Below are positions 33,641 through 41,906 of a DNA stretch of 41,969 nucleotides, piece after piece. The stretch covers positions 1-41,969 of the forward strand of contig NZ_JAAAXJ010000023.1 of assembly GCF_009910705.1 (NCBI RefSeq). The letters run 5' to 3'. The translations under genes were made by a program, and so were the position numbers. Position 1 is the first letter of the stretch; each line of letters starts with the position of its first letter. Under the pieces are notes generated by a model. That model ran no database searches, was not told the DNA's origin, and saw nothing but the letters and a program-made list of their open reading frames with translations. The DNA comes from Microvirga arsenatis. Lineage in GTDB: Bacteria; Pseudomonadota; Alphaproteobacteria; Rhizobiales; Beijerinckiaceae.

Positions 33641-34019
33641 TCATGGCAGCACCTATCGGGTAGCTGCGGAATAGTCTGACGATCGGAAACCCACCAGGCC
33701 CGTTCGAGTGGACGGGAGCGGACGCCGGCTGTTTGCTCCCGTCCGGCACCGGCACATTGTCAGGAAGGCCGATGCCGGAGGATTCATCGCCATCCTGCAC
33801 CAGACCGCGGCGCTTCTGCCACAGAGGCCGCCGGATCGATCCAGGGCATGCCAAGTCTAACCCTGCTCGACTCGTACATGGATGAATTCCGGTCAAGGAA
33901 ACTATCGAGCGGATCAGGGAATTGACAGGTCAGGCCTGACCAGGCCTACATCGTTCGATAGGCCGTGGCCTGCGAAACCATTTTTCAGATTAAAACCAGA
34001 AGGGAGACCGACAGCATTC
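33641..34019. other. Intergenic stretch between hpf and the next gene
   Basis: About 380 bases; no open frame with ribosome site or known motif was found. It must hold the promoter of the hypothetical gene at 34020. Confidence 0.4.
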
Positions 34020-34445
34020 ATGAATACCGAGATGCGCCGCACTTTTGTCCCTGATGAGGCTTTGACCCAAACCCGTCCAACCCTCGCCAACCTATATCGT
34101 GAGCGGCAGAGCGGGTTAGTGTCCCGTGACGCTTCCCGTATGCGCTACGACCTGTTCCGGAACCGCCATGAACCGGAGCTCTGCTGCGCCGTTCCCGAAC
34201 ACCGGCCCGCTCCCGCGTTCGTCCGATCCGAAGGTTGGCAGCTTGCCGGTCAGATCGACGCCACCGCCCCGATGCCACTGGGTTTCGACCGCGAAGCGGC
34301 CAGTATTGGGGCACACCTCAACGGGTTCTATCTGTTCGTGGCATTCAGTCCGCTGCCAGCATTGAGGTCCAATGCTCCTGATGATGCGCCCTTGGCTCGT
34401 GCCCGCTCACGAAGCCCGTCCGAGCGGTATGCGCAGCACTCTTGA
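34020..34445 (+). CDS. Hypothetical protein
   Basis: 141 residues from the ATG at 34020; an AAGGGAG sequence lies 13 bases upstream, and the open frame extends to 33882 without support. Features: RRTFVPDEALTQTRPTLANL, YRERQSGLVSRDASRMRYDL, FRNRHEPELC, a WQLAGQIDATAPMPLGFDRE stretch and AAHLNGFYLF-like end (IGAHLNGFYLFVAFSPLPAL). The region up to residue ~115 looks conserved in composition, after which the C-terminus is Arg/Ser-rich. It is soluble. I recall similar uncharacterised proteins in Methylobacteriaceae, but no function is known. Its stop codon overlaps the -35 element of the hsp20 promoter. Confidence 0.55.
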   Translation: MNTEMRRTFVPDEALTQTRPTLANLYRERQSGLVSRDASRMRYDLFRNRHEPELCCAVPEHRPAPAFVRSEGWQLAGQIDATAPMPLGFDREAASIGAHLNGFYLFVAFSPLPALRSNAPDDAPLARARSRSPSERYAQHS

Positions 34446-34470
34446 AATTGAAAAGAACCTCTCACTAAAT
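34441..34470 (+). promoter_or_regulatory. Sigma32-like heat-shock promoter of the second hsp20
   Basis: CTTGAAA at 34441-34447 and ACTAAAT at 34464-34470, 16 bases apart. It corresponds to the promoter of the other hsp20 (CTTGAAA, CCTAAAT), 96 bases before the start codon. The -35 element overlaps the TGA of the preceding gene. Confidence 0.6.
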
Positions 34471-34477
34471 AAACAGT

Positions 34478-34565
34478 GGCTAAGGCTCCCAAAAAGCTTG
34501 GCATATCGGGCGCCGGCGGGTGTCCGGCGCTCTTGTGGTTACATTGCTCAAGGGAGGATGTAGCT
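34478..34565 (+). promoter_or_regulatory. ROSE-type RNA thermometer in the second hsp20 leader
   Basis: At 34538-34564 the leader folds into an 11-pair hairpin. GGAGGAUGU pairs with ACAUUGCUC, with the G of UUGCU bulged, the ROSE signature, so the ribosome site is masked at low temperature. Upstream, 34510-34530 is a perfect 7-bp hairpin identical base for base to the one in the other hsp20 leader. The leaders diverge between the two elements, which suggests both hairpins are kept for function. Confidence 0.8.
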
Positions 34566-35027
34566 ATGAGGAGTGCGCTCGATTTCTCTCCCCTGTACCG
34601 CTCGACAGTCGGCTTCGACCGGCTCTTCGACCTGATCGACCAGTCCGCTCGCATGGAGGCTGCACCCAGCTGGCCACCGTACAACCTCGAAAAGCTCGGT
34701 GACGATCATTACCGCATCACTATGGCTGTGGCAGGCTTCTCGCCGGACGATATCGAGATCACCCAGGAAGAACACTCGCTGCTGGTGGCCGGACGGAAGC
34801 ACCCTGAGCAGGAGAACGGACGATTTCTGCATCGCGGCATCGCCACCCGCGCCTTCAAGCAGACCTTCAACTTGGCGGACCACGTCAAAGTCCAAGAGGC
34901 GAGACTGGAGAACGGCCTGCTGACGGTTGATCTCGTGCGGGAGGTGCCGGAGGAGATGAAGCCGCGCCGGATCGAGATCACGACCGGCGGCGTTCCGAAG
35001 ACCGCCAAGCATGACAAGGCCGCATAG
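34566..35027 (+). CDS. hsp20: Small heat-shock protein Hsp20, second copy
   Basis: 153 residues from the ATG at 34566 (GGGAGG eight bases upstream); frames reaching back to 34476 run through the ROSE leader and are not translated. The alpha-crystallin domain spans residues ~38-140 (LEKLGDDHYRITMAVAGFSP, EITQEEHSLLVAGRKHPEQE, FKQTFNLADHVKVQEARLEN, GLLTVDLVREVPEEMKPRRI). It is close to the copy at 31553, including the N-terminal FSPLYRSTVGFDRLFD, so the two are paralogues placed about 2.6 kb apart on opposite strands. They may form mixed oligomers that feed ClpK. A terminator-like hairpin follows at 35052. Confidence 0.94.
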   Translation: MRSALDFSPLYRSTVGFDRLFDLIDQSARMEAAPSWPPYNLEKLGDDHYRITMAVAGFSPDDIEITQEEHSLLVAGRKHPEQENGRFLHRGIATRAFKQTFNLADHVKVQEARLENGLLTVDLVREVPEEMKPRRIEITTGGVPKTAKHDKAA

Positions 35028-35051
35028 AAACCCGATCAATCTGGAATGATC

Positions 35052-35079
35052 GCTGGGCCAGTCAGCTGCCCGGCCCAGC
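35052..35079 (+). terminator. Hairpin after the second hsp20
   Basis: GCTGGGCC / GGCCCAGC 8-bp stem with a 12-base loop, 24 bases after the hsp20 stop, no T run. It may be a partial terminator before the small genes that follow. Confidence 0.5.
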
Positions 35080-35105
35080 CCCTTGCTCGATGGAGGAAGG
35101 ACACG

Positions 35106-35414
35106 ATGGGTCGAGTAACCATTGACCGGCGAACCAATCAAGAATGGTCACCCCCATCCTTGCGATTGAAAGGCTACTGGCACGGTGAGCGGCTTGAGGC
35201 ACACCGTCTTTCGTTCCAAGCCCCCCAGGAGGTTCTGACCCGCACGGCGTTACATACCAGCAAGAAGCGGGCGATCCTCGCCGATTGGGCTTCCGATGCC
35301 TGCGCGGTGGAGAACCTGCGAAACTGGCGCAAGCTGCCCCAACCCAGCGCTCTCGTGCTCCTGGACGACATCCGCGGCACCCTGCGGGTGCTGGACAGAG
35401 GCACGCTCCACTAG
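35106..35414 (+). CDS. Hypothetical protein downstream of hsp20
   Basis: 102 residues from the ATG at 35106 (GGAGGA ten bases upstream). A basic first half (VTIDRRTNQEWSPPSLRLKG, WHGERLEAHRLSFQAPQEVL) is followed by DWASDACAVENLRNWRKLPQ and a helix ALVLLDDIRGTLRVLDR. It is soluble, with no signal peptide and no motif known to me. Its position 78 bases after hsp20, and 14 bases before the next gene, suggests a heat-induced operon with the two following genes. Confidence 0.65.
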   Translation: MGRVTIDRRTNQEWSPPSLRLKGYWHGERLEAHRLSFQAPQEVLTRTALHTSKKRAILADWASDACAVENLRNWRKLPQPSALVLLDDIRGTLRVLDRGTLH

Positions 35415-35428
35415 GCGGGGAGGGCGAC

Positions 35429-35767
35429 ATGACCGCGCTCGACCCACGCGACTGGCCGGGTCTGCCAGACTGGCTCGACCCGCATGAGAGGCGCCGCAGT
35501 CCGCAGGAAGCCAATCGAGAGGTGCTGGAACGGTGCTGCATGTCGGTGGCGTTCTGTCTGTGCTTTGCGGCTATAGCACCGGTTCGCCTGATGCCGTTTG
35601 TGTTCGCCGGGCTGCTGTTCCTAGCTGGAATTGCCTCTGTGAGCCTCGCGGTTTTGCGGGGTGAACGGCCGCTGGTCACGCACCTGACTGCTTGGGATGA
35701 GGCAGCCTTCCTGTTCACCGCGACCCTAGGGCTGCGCCTCTGGCTCGAGCGGTTCCCGGCCGAGTGA
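35429..35767 (+). CDS. Hypothetical membrane protein
   Basis: 112 residues from the ATG at 35429 (GGGAGG five bases upstream). A charged N-terminus (TALDPRDWPGLPDWLDPHER) precedes two membrane helices (SVAFCLCFAAIAPVRLMPF and FAGLLFLAGIASVSLAVL). A third, weaker segment near the end (AAFLFTATLGLRLWLERF) ends in a basic tail. It has no recognisable family. Its TGA overlaps a GTG that could begin the next frame, which would couple their translation. Confidence 0.65.
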   Translation: MTALDPRDWPGLPDWLDPHERRRSPQEANREVLERCCMSVAFCLCFAAIAPVRLMPFVFAGLLFLAGIASVSLAVLRGERPLVTHLTAWDEAAFLFTATLGLRLWLERFPAE

Positions 35768-35814
35768 ATGCAATCGAGAATGTTCACCAACTGACACATA
35801 TCGGGAGCACTGCA

Positions 35815-36321
35815 ATGGAGCAGCAGACGATCAGGGTCGGAGAGACCCGCTTACCACCGTTCTTTCCAAGCACAGGGCGTCTTTGGCCCGAGAGAGGGAG
35901 AAAAGTCCATCTGAAAGGTCCGGCGGATGTCTTCCATCAACCACCGGGCCAGCGAGTAGAAGCACCAAACCCCGCAGGGGTCCTGCGACGGGCTTCTTGG
36001 CTGCGTGGCCGCTCCCCACTCCTGCCGGATCTCGACCAAGCCCTTGTCAACCCGGCATCCGTCTTCGACACGCCTCAAGACGTCGTGCGCCATCCTCTGC
36101 TGACGATCGACTGCAAGCGAGAGATCCTTGGGCGCTGGGCCTGGGATGAGTATCTCCTTGAACTCGCCGATGCCGAGGGCATGTCAGGAGATTACCCCTC
36201 CCGACTGGACGAGGTTAAGGCGGCGCTGCGGCTCGTCAGCAAGGAGCACAGTCCTGACCCTGCGGCGCCCGCAGCTCCTATTATGTCTTGCTGCTGGGAC
36301 GAGAATGCCCTTGCCGCTTAG
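35815..36321 (+). CDS. Hypothetical protein with a conserved helical C-terminal domain
   Basis: 168 residues from the ATG at 35815 (GGGAG six bases upstream); a GTG at 35764, overlapping the previous stop codon, is an alternative. The first ~65 residues are basic and Pro-rich with no clear fold. Residues ~70-140 (LPDLDQALVNPASVFDTPQD, VVRHPLLTIDCKREILGRWA, WDEYLLELADAEGM then RLDEVKAALRLV) form a helical module. It matches a widespread uncharacterised proteobacterial pattern (FxsPxdVlxdpxLtxxqKxeIL-RWxyDaxeLxvAxeEGM). The function is unknown. The last residues (APAAPIMSCCWDENALAA) look unconserved. Confidence 0.6.
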   Translation: MEQQTIRVGETRLPPFFPSTGRLWPERGRKVHLKGPADVFHQPPGQRVEAPNPAGVLRRASWLRGRSPLLPDLDQALVNPASVFDTPQDVVRHPLLTIDCKREILGRWAWDEYLLELADAEGMSGDYPSRLDEVKAALRLVSKEHSPDPAAPAAPIMSCCWDENALAA

Positions 36322-36532
36322 CGACCGAGGTTCCCGGGAGGAGACCCGAGCGGTCTCTCAGGTATTCTGATGGCCGGAGAGATTCATGCTCTTGCTCTAA
36401 TCCGTCGTGCCATCCCGTCTGGTTCGTGCTGCCGCACCGCAGAAGGCGAGGATATCTGCTTTGCTTCTCCGGTGGCCGGGACGAGGGGGCCGACACCGGC
36501 TGCCACACGAATAGTCGGCGACCGGGACGCCT

Positions 36533-38722
36533 TTACGGCGTCGCGGGCAGCAGTTCAAAGAGGAGGAGCGTACGGCCGAGCGCCTCGAAAGGCGCTCCTG
36601 CGGGCAGGACTACATTACTGGAACCATCGACCTGGTTGGTGTCTGTCAAACATCTCCACTTCTGACCCCCGACGACCTGTGGCAGCGTGAAGAGGACGCT
36701 GTCATGATATGCGTTCAGGACAAGGAACAGGGTGACCTCAGCTCCGCGTTTTCTGATTCCTGTCGGCTGGGCGCGCCCATCGAGGAGGATACCGAGCGCC
36801 CGTGCGTGCGGGTCCTGCCAATGCGCCGGCGCCATTTCCTCTCCCGCCGGAGTCAGCCATGTCACGTCCTTGACGCCGAGTTGTTCGTTGTAGACGCCGG
36901 TCACAAACCGGCTGCGACGCAGCATGGGCAGGGTGTGGCGCAGCTCGATCAGGCGGCGGGTGAATGAAATGAGTGCCCGTCCGTCCTCGCCGATTCCGCC
37001 CCAATCGATCCAAGAGATCTCGTTGTCTTGAGCATAGGCGTTGTTGTTGCCGGATTGCGTGCGGGCGAACTCATCCCCCGCCAGGAGCATCGGCGTGCCT
37101 TGCGAGAACAGCAGCGTGGCGAGCATGTTGCGCATCTGCCGGGACCGGAGCGCGCGGATGGCGGGATCGAAGCTGGGCCCTTCGACGCCATAGTTGGCGG
37201 AAAGGTTGTGTGCGTGCCCGTCGCGGTTGTCTTCGCCGTTGGCGTGGTTGTGTTTGTGCTCGTAAGACACGAGGTCGTTGAGGGTGAAGCCGTCATGGGA
37301 GGTGACGAAGTTAACCGAAGCGAATGGCTTCCGACCCCGCCGGTTGAACAGATCCCCGGAGGCCGTCACGCGGGCGGCGAGTTCCGGCAGCCGCCCTTCG
37401 TCGCCGCGCCAGTAGGCGCGGACGGTATCGCGGTAGCGGTCGTTCCACTCCGACCAGCCCGGCGGAAAGCGGCCAACCTGGTAGCCGCCAGGCCCGAGGT
37501 CCCATGGCTCCGCGATGAGCTTGACTTGGCTTAGCACGGGATCCTGACGGCAGGAGTCGAGAAAGCCGCCACCCTCATCAAACCCGTAGGCTTCTCTTCC
37601 CAGGATGGTCGCGAGATCGAACCGGAAGCCGTCGACGTGCATCTCCTGCGCCCAATACCGAAGACTGTCGGTGACCATCTGCAGGACGCGCGGATGGCTT
37701 AAGTTGACTGTGTTCCCGGTGCCGGTGTCGTTGATGTAGTAACGGGGATCTGGCGCAAGTCTGTAGTAGGACGCATTGTCGATGCCCTTGAACGACACCG
37801 TCGGCCCGAGCTCGTTTCCTTCAGCGGTATGGTTGTAGACTACGTCCAGGATCACTTCGATGCCGGCCTCATGGAAGTGGGCCACCATCTCCTTGAATTC
37901 GGTGATGAAGGGGGTCCCGAGATAGCGCGTATGAGGCGCAAAAATGCCGATGGTGTTGTAGCCCCAGTAGTTCCGCAGGCCTTTCTCGATCAGATGGGCC
38001 TCATCGATGAAGGCGTGAACCGGGAGAAGCTCAACCGCCGTCACTCCAAGGCGTTTGATGTGGTCGATCACCGACCGGTGCATCATCCCGGAGAACGTCC
38101 CGCGCAGCCTGTGCGGAACCGCGGGATGGCGCATCGTGTAGCCGCGCAGATGCGCCTCGTAGATGATTGTGCGGTCCCACGGCACTCGCGGGCGACGCTC
38201 GTTGCCCCAGGTGAAGGCCGGGTCGACCACCCGGCACTTGGGCATGAACGGCGCGCTGTCGCGGGTGTCGAAGGACAGGTCCCTCTCAGGCGCGCTGACA
38301 GTGTACCCGAACAGGGCGGTATCCCAGGTGAGCTCGCCGACGATCTGCTTTGCGTAAGGATCGAGCAGGAGCTTGTTTGGGTTGAAGCGGTGACCAGCCG
38401 CGGGCTCATATGGTCCATGCACGCGGTACCCGTAAGTGGTGCCGGGACGGGCGTCGGGCAGGTAGCCGTGCCAGACCTCCTCGGTGTACTCCGGAAGTTC
38501 GATGCGCTCCAGCTCGCGCTTGCCAGTCTCGTCGAAGAGGCACAGCTCCACCTTTGTAGCGTTGGCGGAGAACAGGGCGAAATTGACGCCAAGCCCGTCC
38601 CAGGTGGCCCCAAGCGGAAACGGCAGGCCTTCGCGAATAAGGGAGGATTGTGCGAGCGCCGGTGAGGCCGCCGGCGCGGGCTCGTGCTGGTCGGCGGTGG
38701 GACTCCGGTCTTGCAGGTTCAT
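36533..38722 (-). CDS. glgX: Glycogen debranching enzyme GlgX (isoamylase type)
   Basis: 729 residues, the normal GlgX length. The N-terminal CBM48 domain (residues ~30-180, LPFPLGATWDGLGVNFALFS) is followed by the GH13 barrel with Asp369 as nucleophile (MHVDGFRFDLA), Glu405 as acid/base (VKLIAEPWD) and Asp478 (FVTSHDGFTL). The other GH13 landmarks DVVYNHTAEGN and RDTVRAYWRGD are present. The enzyme hydrolyses alpha-1,6 branches of phosphorylase-limited glycogen in the cytoplasm. In stress islands it often appears with glgB/treXYZ genes for trehalose from glycogen; none of these is visible here. ATG at 38722 has no strong ribosome site. Confidence 0.95.
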   Translation of the reverse strand: MNLQDRSPTADQHEPAPAASPALAQSSLIREGLPFPLGATWDGLGVNFALFSANATKVELCLFDETGKRELERIELPEYTEEVWHGYLPDARPGTTYGYRVHGPYEPAAGHRFNPNKLLLDPYAKQIVGELTWDTALFGYTVSAPERDLSFDTRDSAPFMPKCRVVDPAFTWGNERRPRVPWDRTIIYEAHLRGYTMRHPAVPHRLRGTFSGMMHRSVIDHIKRLGVTAVELLPVHAFIDEAHLIEKGLRNYWGYNTIGIFAPHTRYLGTPFITEFKEMVAHFHEAGIEVILDVVYNHTAEGNELGPTVSFKGIDNASYYRLAPDPRYYINDTGTGNTVNLSHPRVLQMVTDSLRYWAQEMHVDGFRFDLATILGREAYGFDEGGGFLDSCRQDPVLSQVKLIAEPWDLGPGGYQVGRFPPGWSEWNDRYRDTVRAYWRGDEGRLPELAARVTASGDLFNRRGRKPFASVNFVTSHDGFTLNDLVSYEHKHNHANGEDNRDGHAHNLSANYGVEGPSFDPAIRALRSRQMRNMLATLLFSQGTPMLLAGDEFARTQSGNNNAYAQDNEISWIDWGGIGEDGRALISFTRRLIELRHTLPMLRRSRFVTGVYNEQLGVKDVTWLTPAGEEMAPAHWQDPHARALGILLDGRAQPTGIRKRGAEVTLFLVLNAYHDSVLFTLPQVVGGQKWRCLTDTNQVDGSSNVVLPAGAPFEALGRTLLLFELLPATP

Positions 38723-38864
38723 GGGGCACCAGGAGAAAGGGCGGAGGCTGGAAGCCTAGACGTCACCGGTGCGAAAGGCGAGCCCTGTGGCCGCCGGAGG
38801 CGGACAGCATGAAAAGCGGACCGCGGCCGCGCCTGACGTGACGGCTCGCCTGACGAGGGGTTTG

Positions 38865-39986
38865 TCATGGCTCCCAGCGCGCGGCAACGGGTGCCACCCC
38901 TCTCGTCGCATGGCCCAACAAGGGCCGCGCTGAGGAGACGGGATTGGCCGACGGAGACTGTTCCGGAGCGGGGTTCGTAGGTGCTGCCGGCAGCGGCAGC
39001 TCCAGGAAGAAGCTGAGGCCGTCGCGGTCGAAATCAAACCGGAGATCCGCTTTGCATTGGTGCTTGAGGACCTGCTGGATCAACTTCGATCCAAATCCCG
39101 TGCGGCTGGGTTTCTCAACTGGAGGTCCCTGCCGTTCCGTCCAGCGAAATGTCAGAACGCGGCCCTCACTGGTTTCAGTAATATCCCACCTCACCTCCAA
39201 GCGTCCTTCAGGGACAGCGAGGGCGCCGTATTTCGCGGCGTTGGTGGTGAGCTCGTGAAACGCCATGCCCACCGGCACGGCGAGATCGGCGGACAGCTCG
39301 ACCTCGGGTCCGATCAAATGGACGCGTTCCGACCCCTCCCCGGCGAAAGGGGCCAGTTCGCTGCGGAGGATGTCAGCCAACGCCGCCGTCCTCCACGAGG
39401 ATTCGACCAGGAGGCTGTGGGTCCTGGACAGGGCGAGAATGCGGTCCGCGAACACTTTCTTGAAGTCGTCGACCGTCTTTGCCGAACCTGCCGTTGCCCG
39501 GAGGAGGGCCAGGACGGTGGCGAGGGTGTTCTTCACCCGGTGATGCAGCTCGCGGATGAGGAGCGCCTGATGCTCTTCCGAGCGCTTCCTCTCCTCCAGG
39601 TACGCCTCGGCCTCGCGTTGCCGTCGCCTTGCGCGCAGGGCCGACCGGACCGCGTTCACGAGGATTGACGGGTGGAAGGGCCGCTCGAGCACGGTGACGT
39701 TCCCGAGCACTTCGGTCAGGCGGGTGCTGGCGGAGCCGCCACGGAGCGTTAAAAGGATGAATGGGAAATCCGACCACGGCGGCTGACGGACGATCCATTC
39801 GGCGAGGGCCGTGACGTTGGCGTGGGCGAGCGCCTCCTCCGCGATCACCGCGCAACCGGCCCGACCCAGTTCCTGGACAAGCGTTTCAAGATCGGGGCAG
39901 ATCCTGGAGACGATCCCTGCCTGTGTGAGGACCCCCTCTGCGACGGTCGCGTCGCGCCCTAGAGGGGCAAGAATCAGAGCCGGCAC
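38865..39986 (-). CDS. HWE-type sensor histidine kinase with a pseudo-receiver, partner of KaiC
   Basis: Starting at a GTG at 39986 (GGAG six bases upstream, one base after the kaiC stop) the protein has 373 residues; an upstream ATG at 40040 would overlap kaiC by 53 bases. Residues ~3-115 form a receiver-like domain (VPALILAPLGRDATVAEGVL, PFILLTLRGGSASTRLTEVL, ERPFHPSILVNAVRSALRAR). The phosphoacceptor position is Glu (CAVIAEEAL), so it cannot be phosphorylated in the normal way. The kinase part has RELHHRVKNTLATVLALL with the His, an N box MAFHELTTNAAKYGAL and FRWTERQGPPV, giving the HWE/HisKA_2 class. KaiC-plus-kinase operons occur in many alphaproteobacteria (e.g. Rhodopseudomonas). Confidence 0.88.
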   Translation of the reverse strand: MPALILAPLGRDATVAEGVLTQAGIVSRICPDLETLVQELGRAGCAVIAEEALAHANVTALAEWIVRQPPWSDFPFILLTLRGGSASTRLTEVLGNVTVLERPFHPSILVNAVRSALRARRRQREAEAYLEERKRSEEHQALLIRELHHRVKNTLATVLALLRATAGSAKTVDDFKKVFADRILALSRTHSLLVESSWRTAALADILRSELAPFAGEGSERVHLIGPEVELSADLAVPVGMAFHELTTNAAKYGALAVPEGRLEVRWDITETSEGRVLTFRWTERQGPPVEKPSRTGFGSKLIQQVLKHQCKADLRFDFDRDGLSFFLELPLPAAPTNPAPEQSPSANPVSSARPLLGHATRGVAPVAARWEP

Positions 39987-39987
39987 A

Positions 39988-41496
39988 TCATTCTCCGCTA
40001 CTGCTGCGAGCCGCCAGGAGTGAGCTGCCGCCGCCTTCAAGCGTGGGAACGCCGGTCAGAACGCCGCGGAACTGCTCAAGCGGCTCTCCGAGACGCAGGC
40101 CCCGCTCGCCGATGCACAGCTCCCGGATGGTGTTCTCGTGGGGTCCGGTGCGCTTCTTGATGGCGGCGACAGAACGGTGGATCCGCCCGCCGGCCTCGAA
40201 GAAGCGGAGAAGCATCACCGTGTCGCTGAGGTAGGTGAGGTCGAGCGGCGACGCCATCTGCCCGACCATGCCGCTCTGGGCCAGGATCAGGATCGTGATG
40301 ACGCCCTGCTGGTTCAGGTAGGTGAGCAGCTCGTGCATCTGCAGGAGCATGAAGTGCTCCTCCGGCATGGCGTTCAGGTAGCCGCTGAGGCTGTCGATCA
40401 CGACGATCCGGGCACCCTCGTTTTCGACGGCATTGCGCACCCTGCCGGCGAACTCTCCCGGGGACAGGTCCGCCGGATCCACCTGCTCGACCTGCAGGGA
40501 CCCAGCCTTGACGAAGGAGGCAATGTCCATGCCGATGCTGGCCGCCCGTTTCAGAATCACGTGCTCGGTCTCATCGAAGCTGACCATCAGGGCACGCTCG
40601 CTCTGGGTGAGCGCCTTGGACACGAAGGCGAGGGCCAGCGAGGACTTACCGACGCCGGAAGGACCGATCACAAGGGTGCTGGTGCCCCGCTCCAGACCAC
40701 CGCCGAGGAGAGCGTCGAGTTCAGCAATGCCGCTGGTCGCGGCCTCCTGTAGGAACTCACGGCGATGATCGGCAGCCACAAGGCGAGGGAAGGCCTGAAG
40801 CCCACCCCGGCGGATGACGAAGTCATGGTAGCCGCCCCGAAAGGCCGTGCCCCGCATCTTGATGACCCGCAGGCGCCGGCGCTCGGAGCCGTAGAGGGGA
40901 GCCAGCTGGTCGAGGCGGATGACGGCATGGCTGACGCTGTGCAGGTTCAGGTCGTCCTGCTCGGAGGTCAGGTCGTCGAGGAGCAGGGCGGTCGTGTCGT
41001 GTAGCAGGAAGAAGTTCTTCAAGGCGAGCACCTGCCGCCGATACCGGAGAATGCTTTGCGACAGCAGGCGGATTTCGGAGAGGCTGTCGAAGACCAGGCG
41101 CTGCGGCTTCACCCGCTCGACTTCCGCCAGCGCCATGTTGACGGTTTCGCCGAGTTCGAGGTCGGACGCGTAGAGAAGGCTCTGCTGCTGCTTGGGATCA
41201 AGGCTCAGTTCCGGCGGGACGAGCTCATAGATCTCGACGCCGTCCAGCGCCCAGCCATGGCGCTCCGCAACGGAGAGGAGCTCACGTTTGCTCTCCGATA
41301 GGGTAATGTAGAGGCAGCGCTCGTGTCGCCGGACTCCATCCAGCAGAAACTGGAGTCCAAGGGTTGTTTTACCCGAACCGGGCCGGCCCTCCACGAGATG
41401 GGCCCGGCTTGAGGCGTACCCGCCGAGCAGAATGTCATCGAGGCCGGGCACACCGGTCGGGACCGGGGCGGCATCATTCGGGCAAAGGACGGACAT
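39988..41496 (-). CDS. kaiC: KaiC-family double RecA ATPase
   Basis: 502 residues, ATG at 41496 with AAGGA just before it. Two RecA-like KaiC domains: the first with Walker A GRPGSGKTT (37-45) and LVFDSLSEIRLL as Walker B, the second with Walker A GPSGVGKSS (278-286) and IVVIDSLSGYLNAM. The C-terminal part IHRSVAAIKKRTGPHENTIR takes the place of the region carrying the autophosphorylation sites of cyanobacterial KaiC; a Ser and a Thr are present, but the exact pair cannot be assigned. Neither kaiA nor kaiB is in the window. Such KaiC proteins serve as stress or light/redox timers; here it is translationally linked to an HWE kinase. Confidence 0.92.
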   Translation of the reverse strand: MSVLCPNDAAPVPTGVPGLDDILLGGYASSRAHLVEGRPGSGKTTLGLQFLLDGVRRHERCLYITLSESKRELLSVAERHGWALDGVEIYELVPPELSLDPKQQQSLLYASDLELGETVNMALAEVERVKPQRLVFDSLSEIRLLSQSILRYRRQVLALKNFFLLHDTTALLLDDLTSEQDDLNLHSVSHAVIRLDQLAPLYGSERRRLRVIKMRGTAFRGGYHDFVIRRGGLQAFPRLVAADHRREFLQEAATSGIAELDALLGGGLERGTSTLVIGPSGVGKSSLALAFVSKALTQSERALMVSFDETEHVILKRAASIGMDIASFVKAGSLQVEQVDPADLSPGEFAGRVRNAVENEGARIVVIDSLSGYLNAMPEEHFMLLQMHELLTYLNQQGVITILILAQSGMVGQMASPLDLTYLSDTVMLLRFFEAGGRIHRSVAAIKKRTGPHENTIRELCIGERGLRLGEPLEQFRGVLTGVPTLEGGGSSLLAARSSSGE

Positions 41497-41906
41497 AGGT
41501 TCCTTTATCCTTCATGGCCGACGCCGTTGATCGGCCTCGGGTTAGTTGGCGGTTGTCCTTCGACAGCCCTTGAATCAGCTACACTGCGCGGAGCCTCAGC
41601 CGCTCCCGTTTCGCCCGACGTAAAGAATGCCTTGACAGGTTCCTTTGTGGGCTAGTTTCGGAGAATGGTCTGTCAACTACTTTACATAGCTGGGCCATTC
41701 AGCCTTGGAAAGAGATGCGACAGTGCGGTTTAATCGGATACTCCACTTGTTGGTTGCCCCGGCTGATGTTGCTCGTACTGCTGCCTGATCAGGCCATAAC
41801 ATTCGCAGCAAACCTCCTCCAGGCCGTGCCGGTCGAGGATCGGGTGCCGTCGCGAGCTGTGTTGAAATTCGGGTGGCGCGATCTCCGGCATGAACATCGT
41901 ATTGGG
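41497..41906. other. Intergenic stretch upstream of kaiC
   Basis: About 410 bases. On the minus strand a GGAAC at 41643 has no GTT at the correct distance, so an EcfG promoter is not supported. On the plus strand TTGACA at 41631-41636 has no good -10 partner. A plus-strand open frame at 41715-41942 overlaps the minus-strand gene end and is not believed. Confidence 0.4.

Noticed and set aside
34476..34565. N-terminal extension of the second Hsp20
   Set aside because: It would translate through the ROSE leader; homology and ribosome site both point to 34566.
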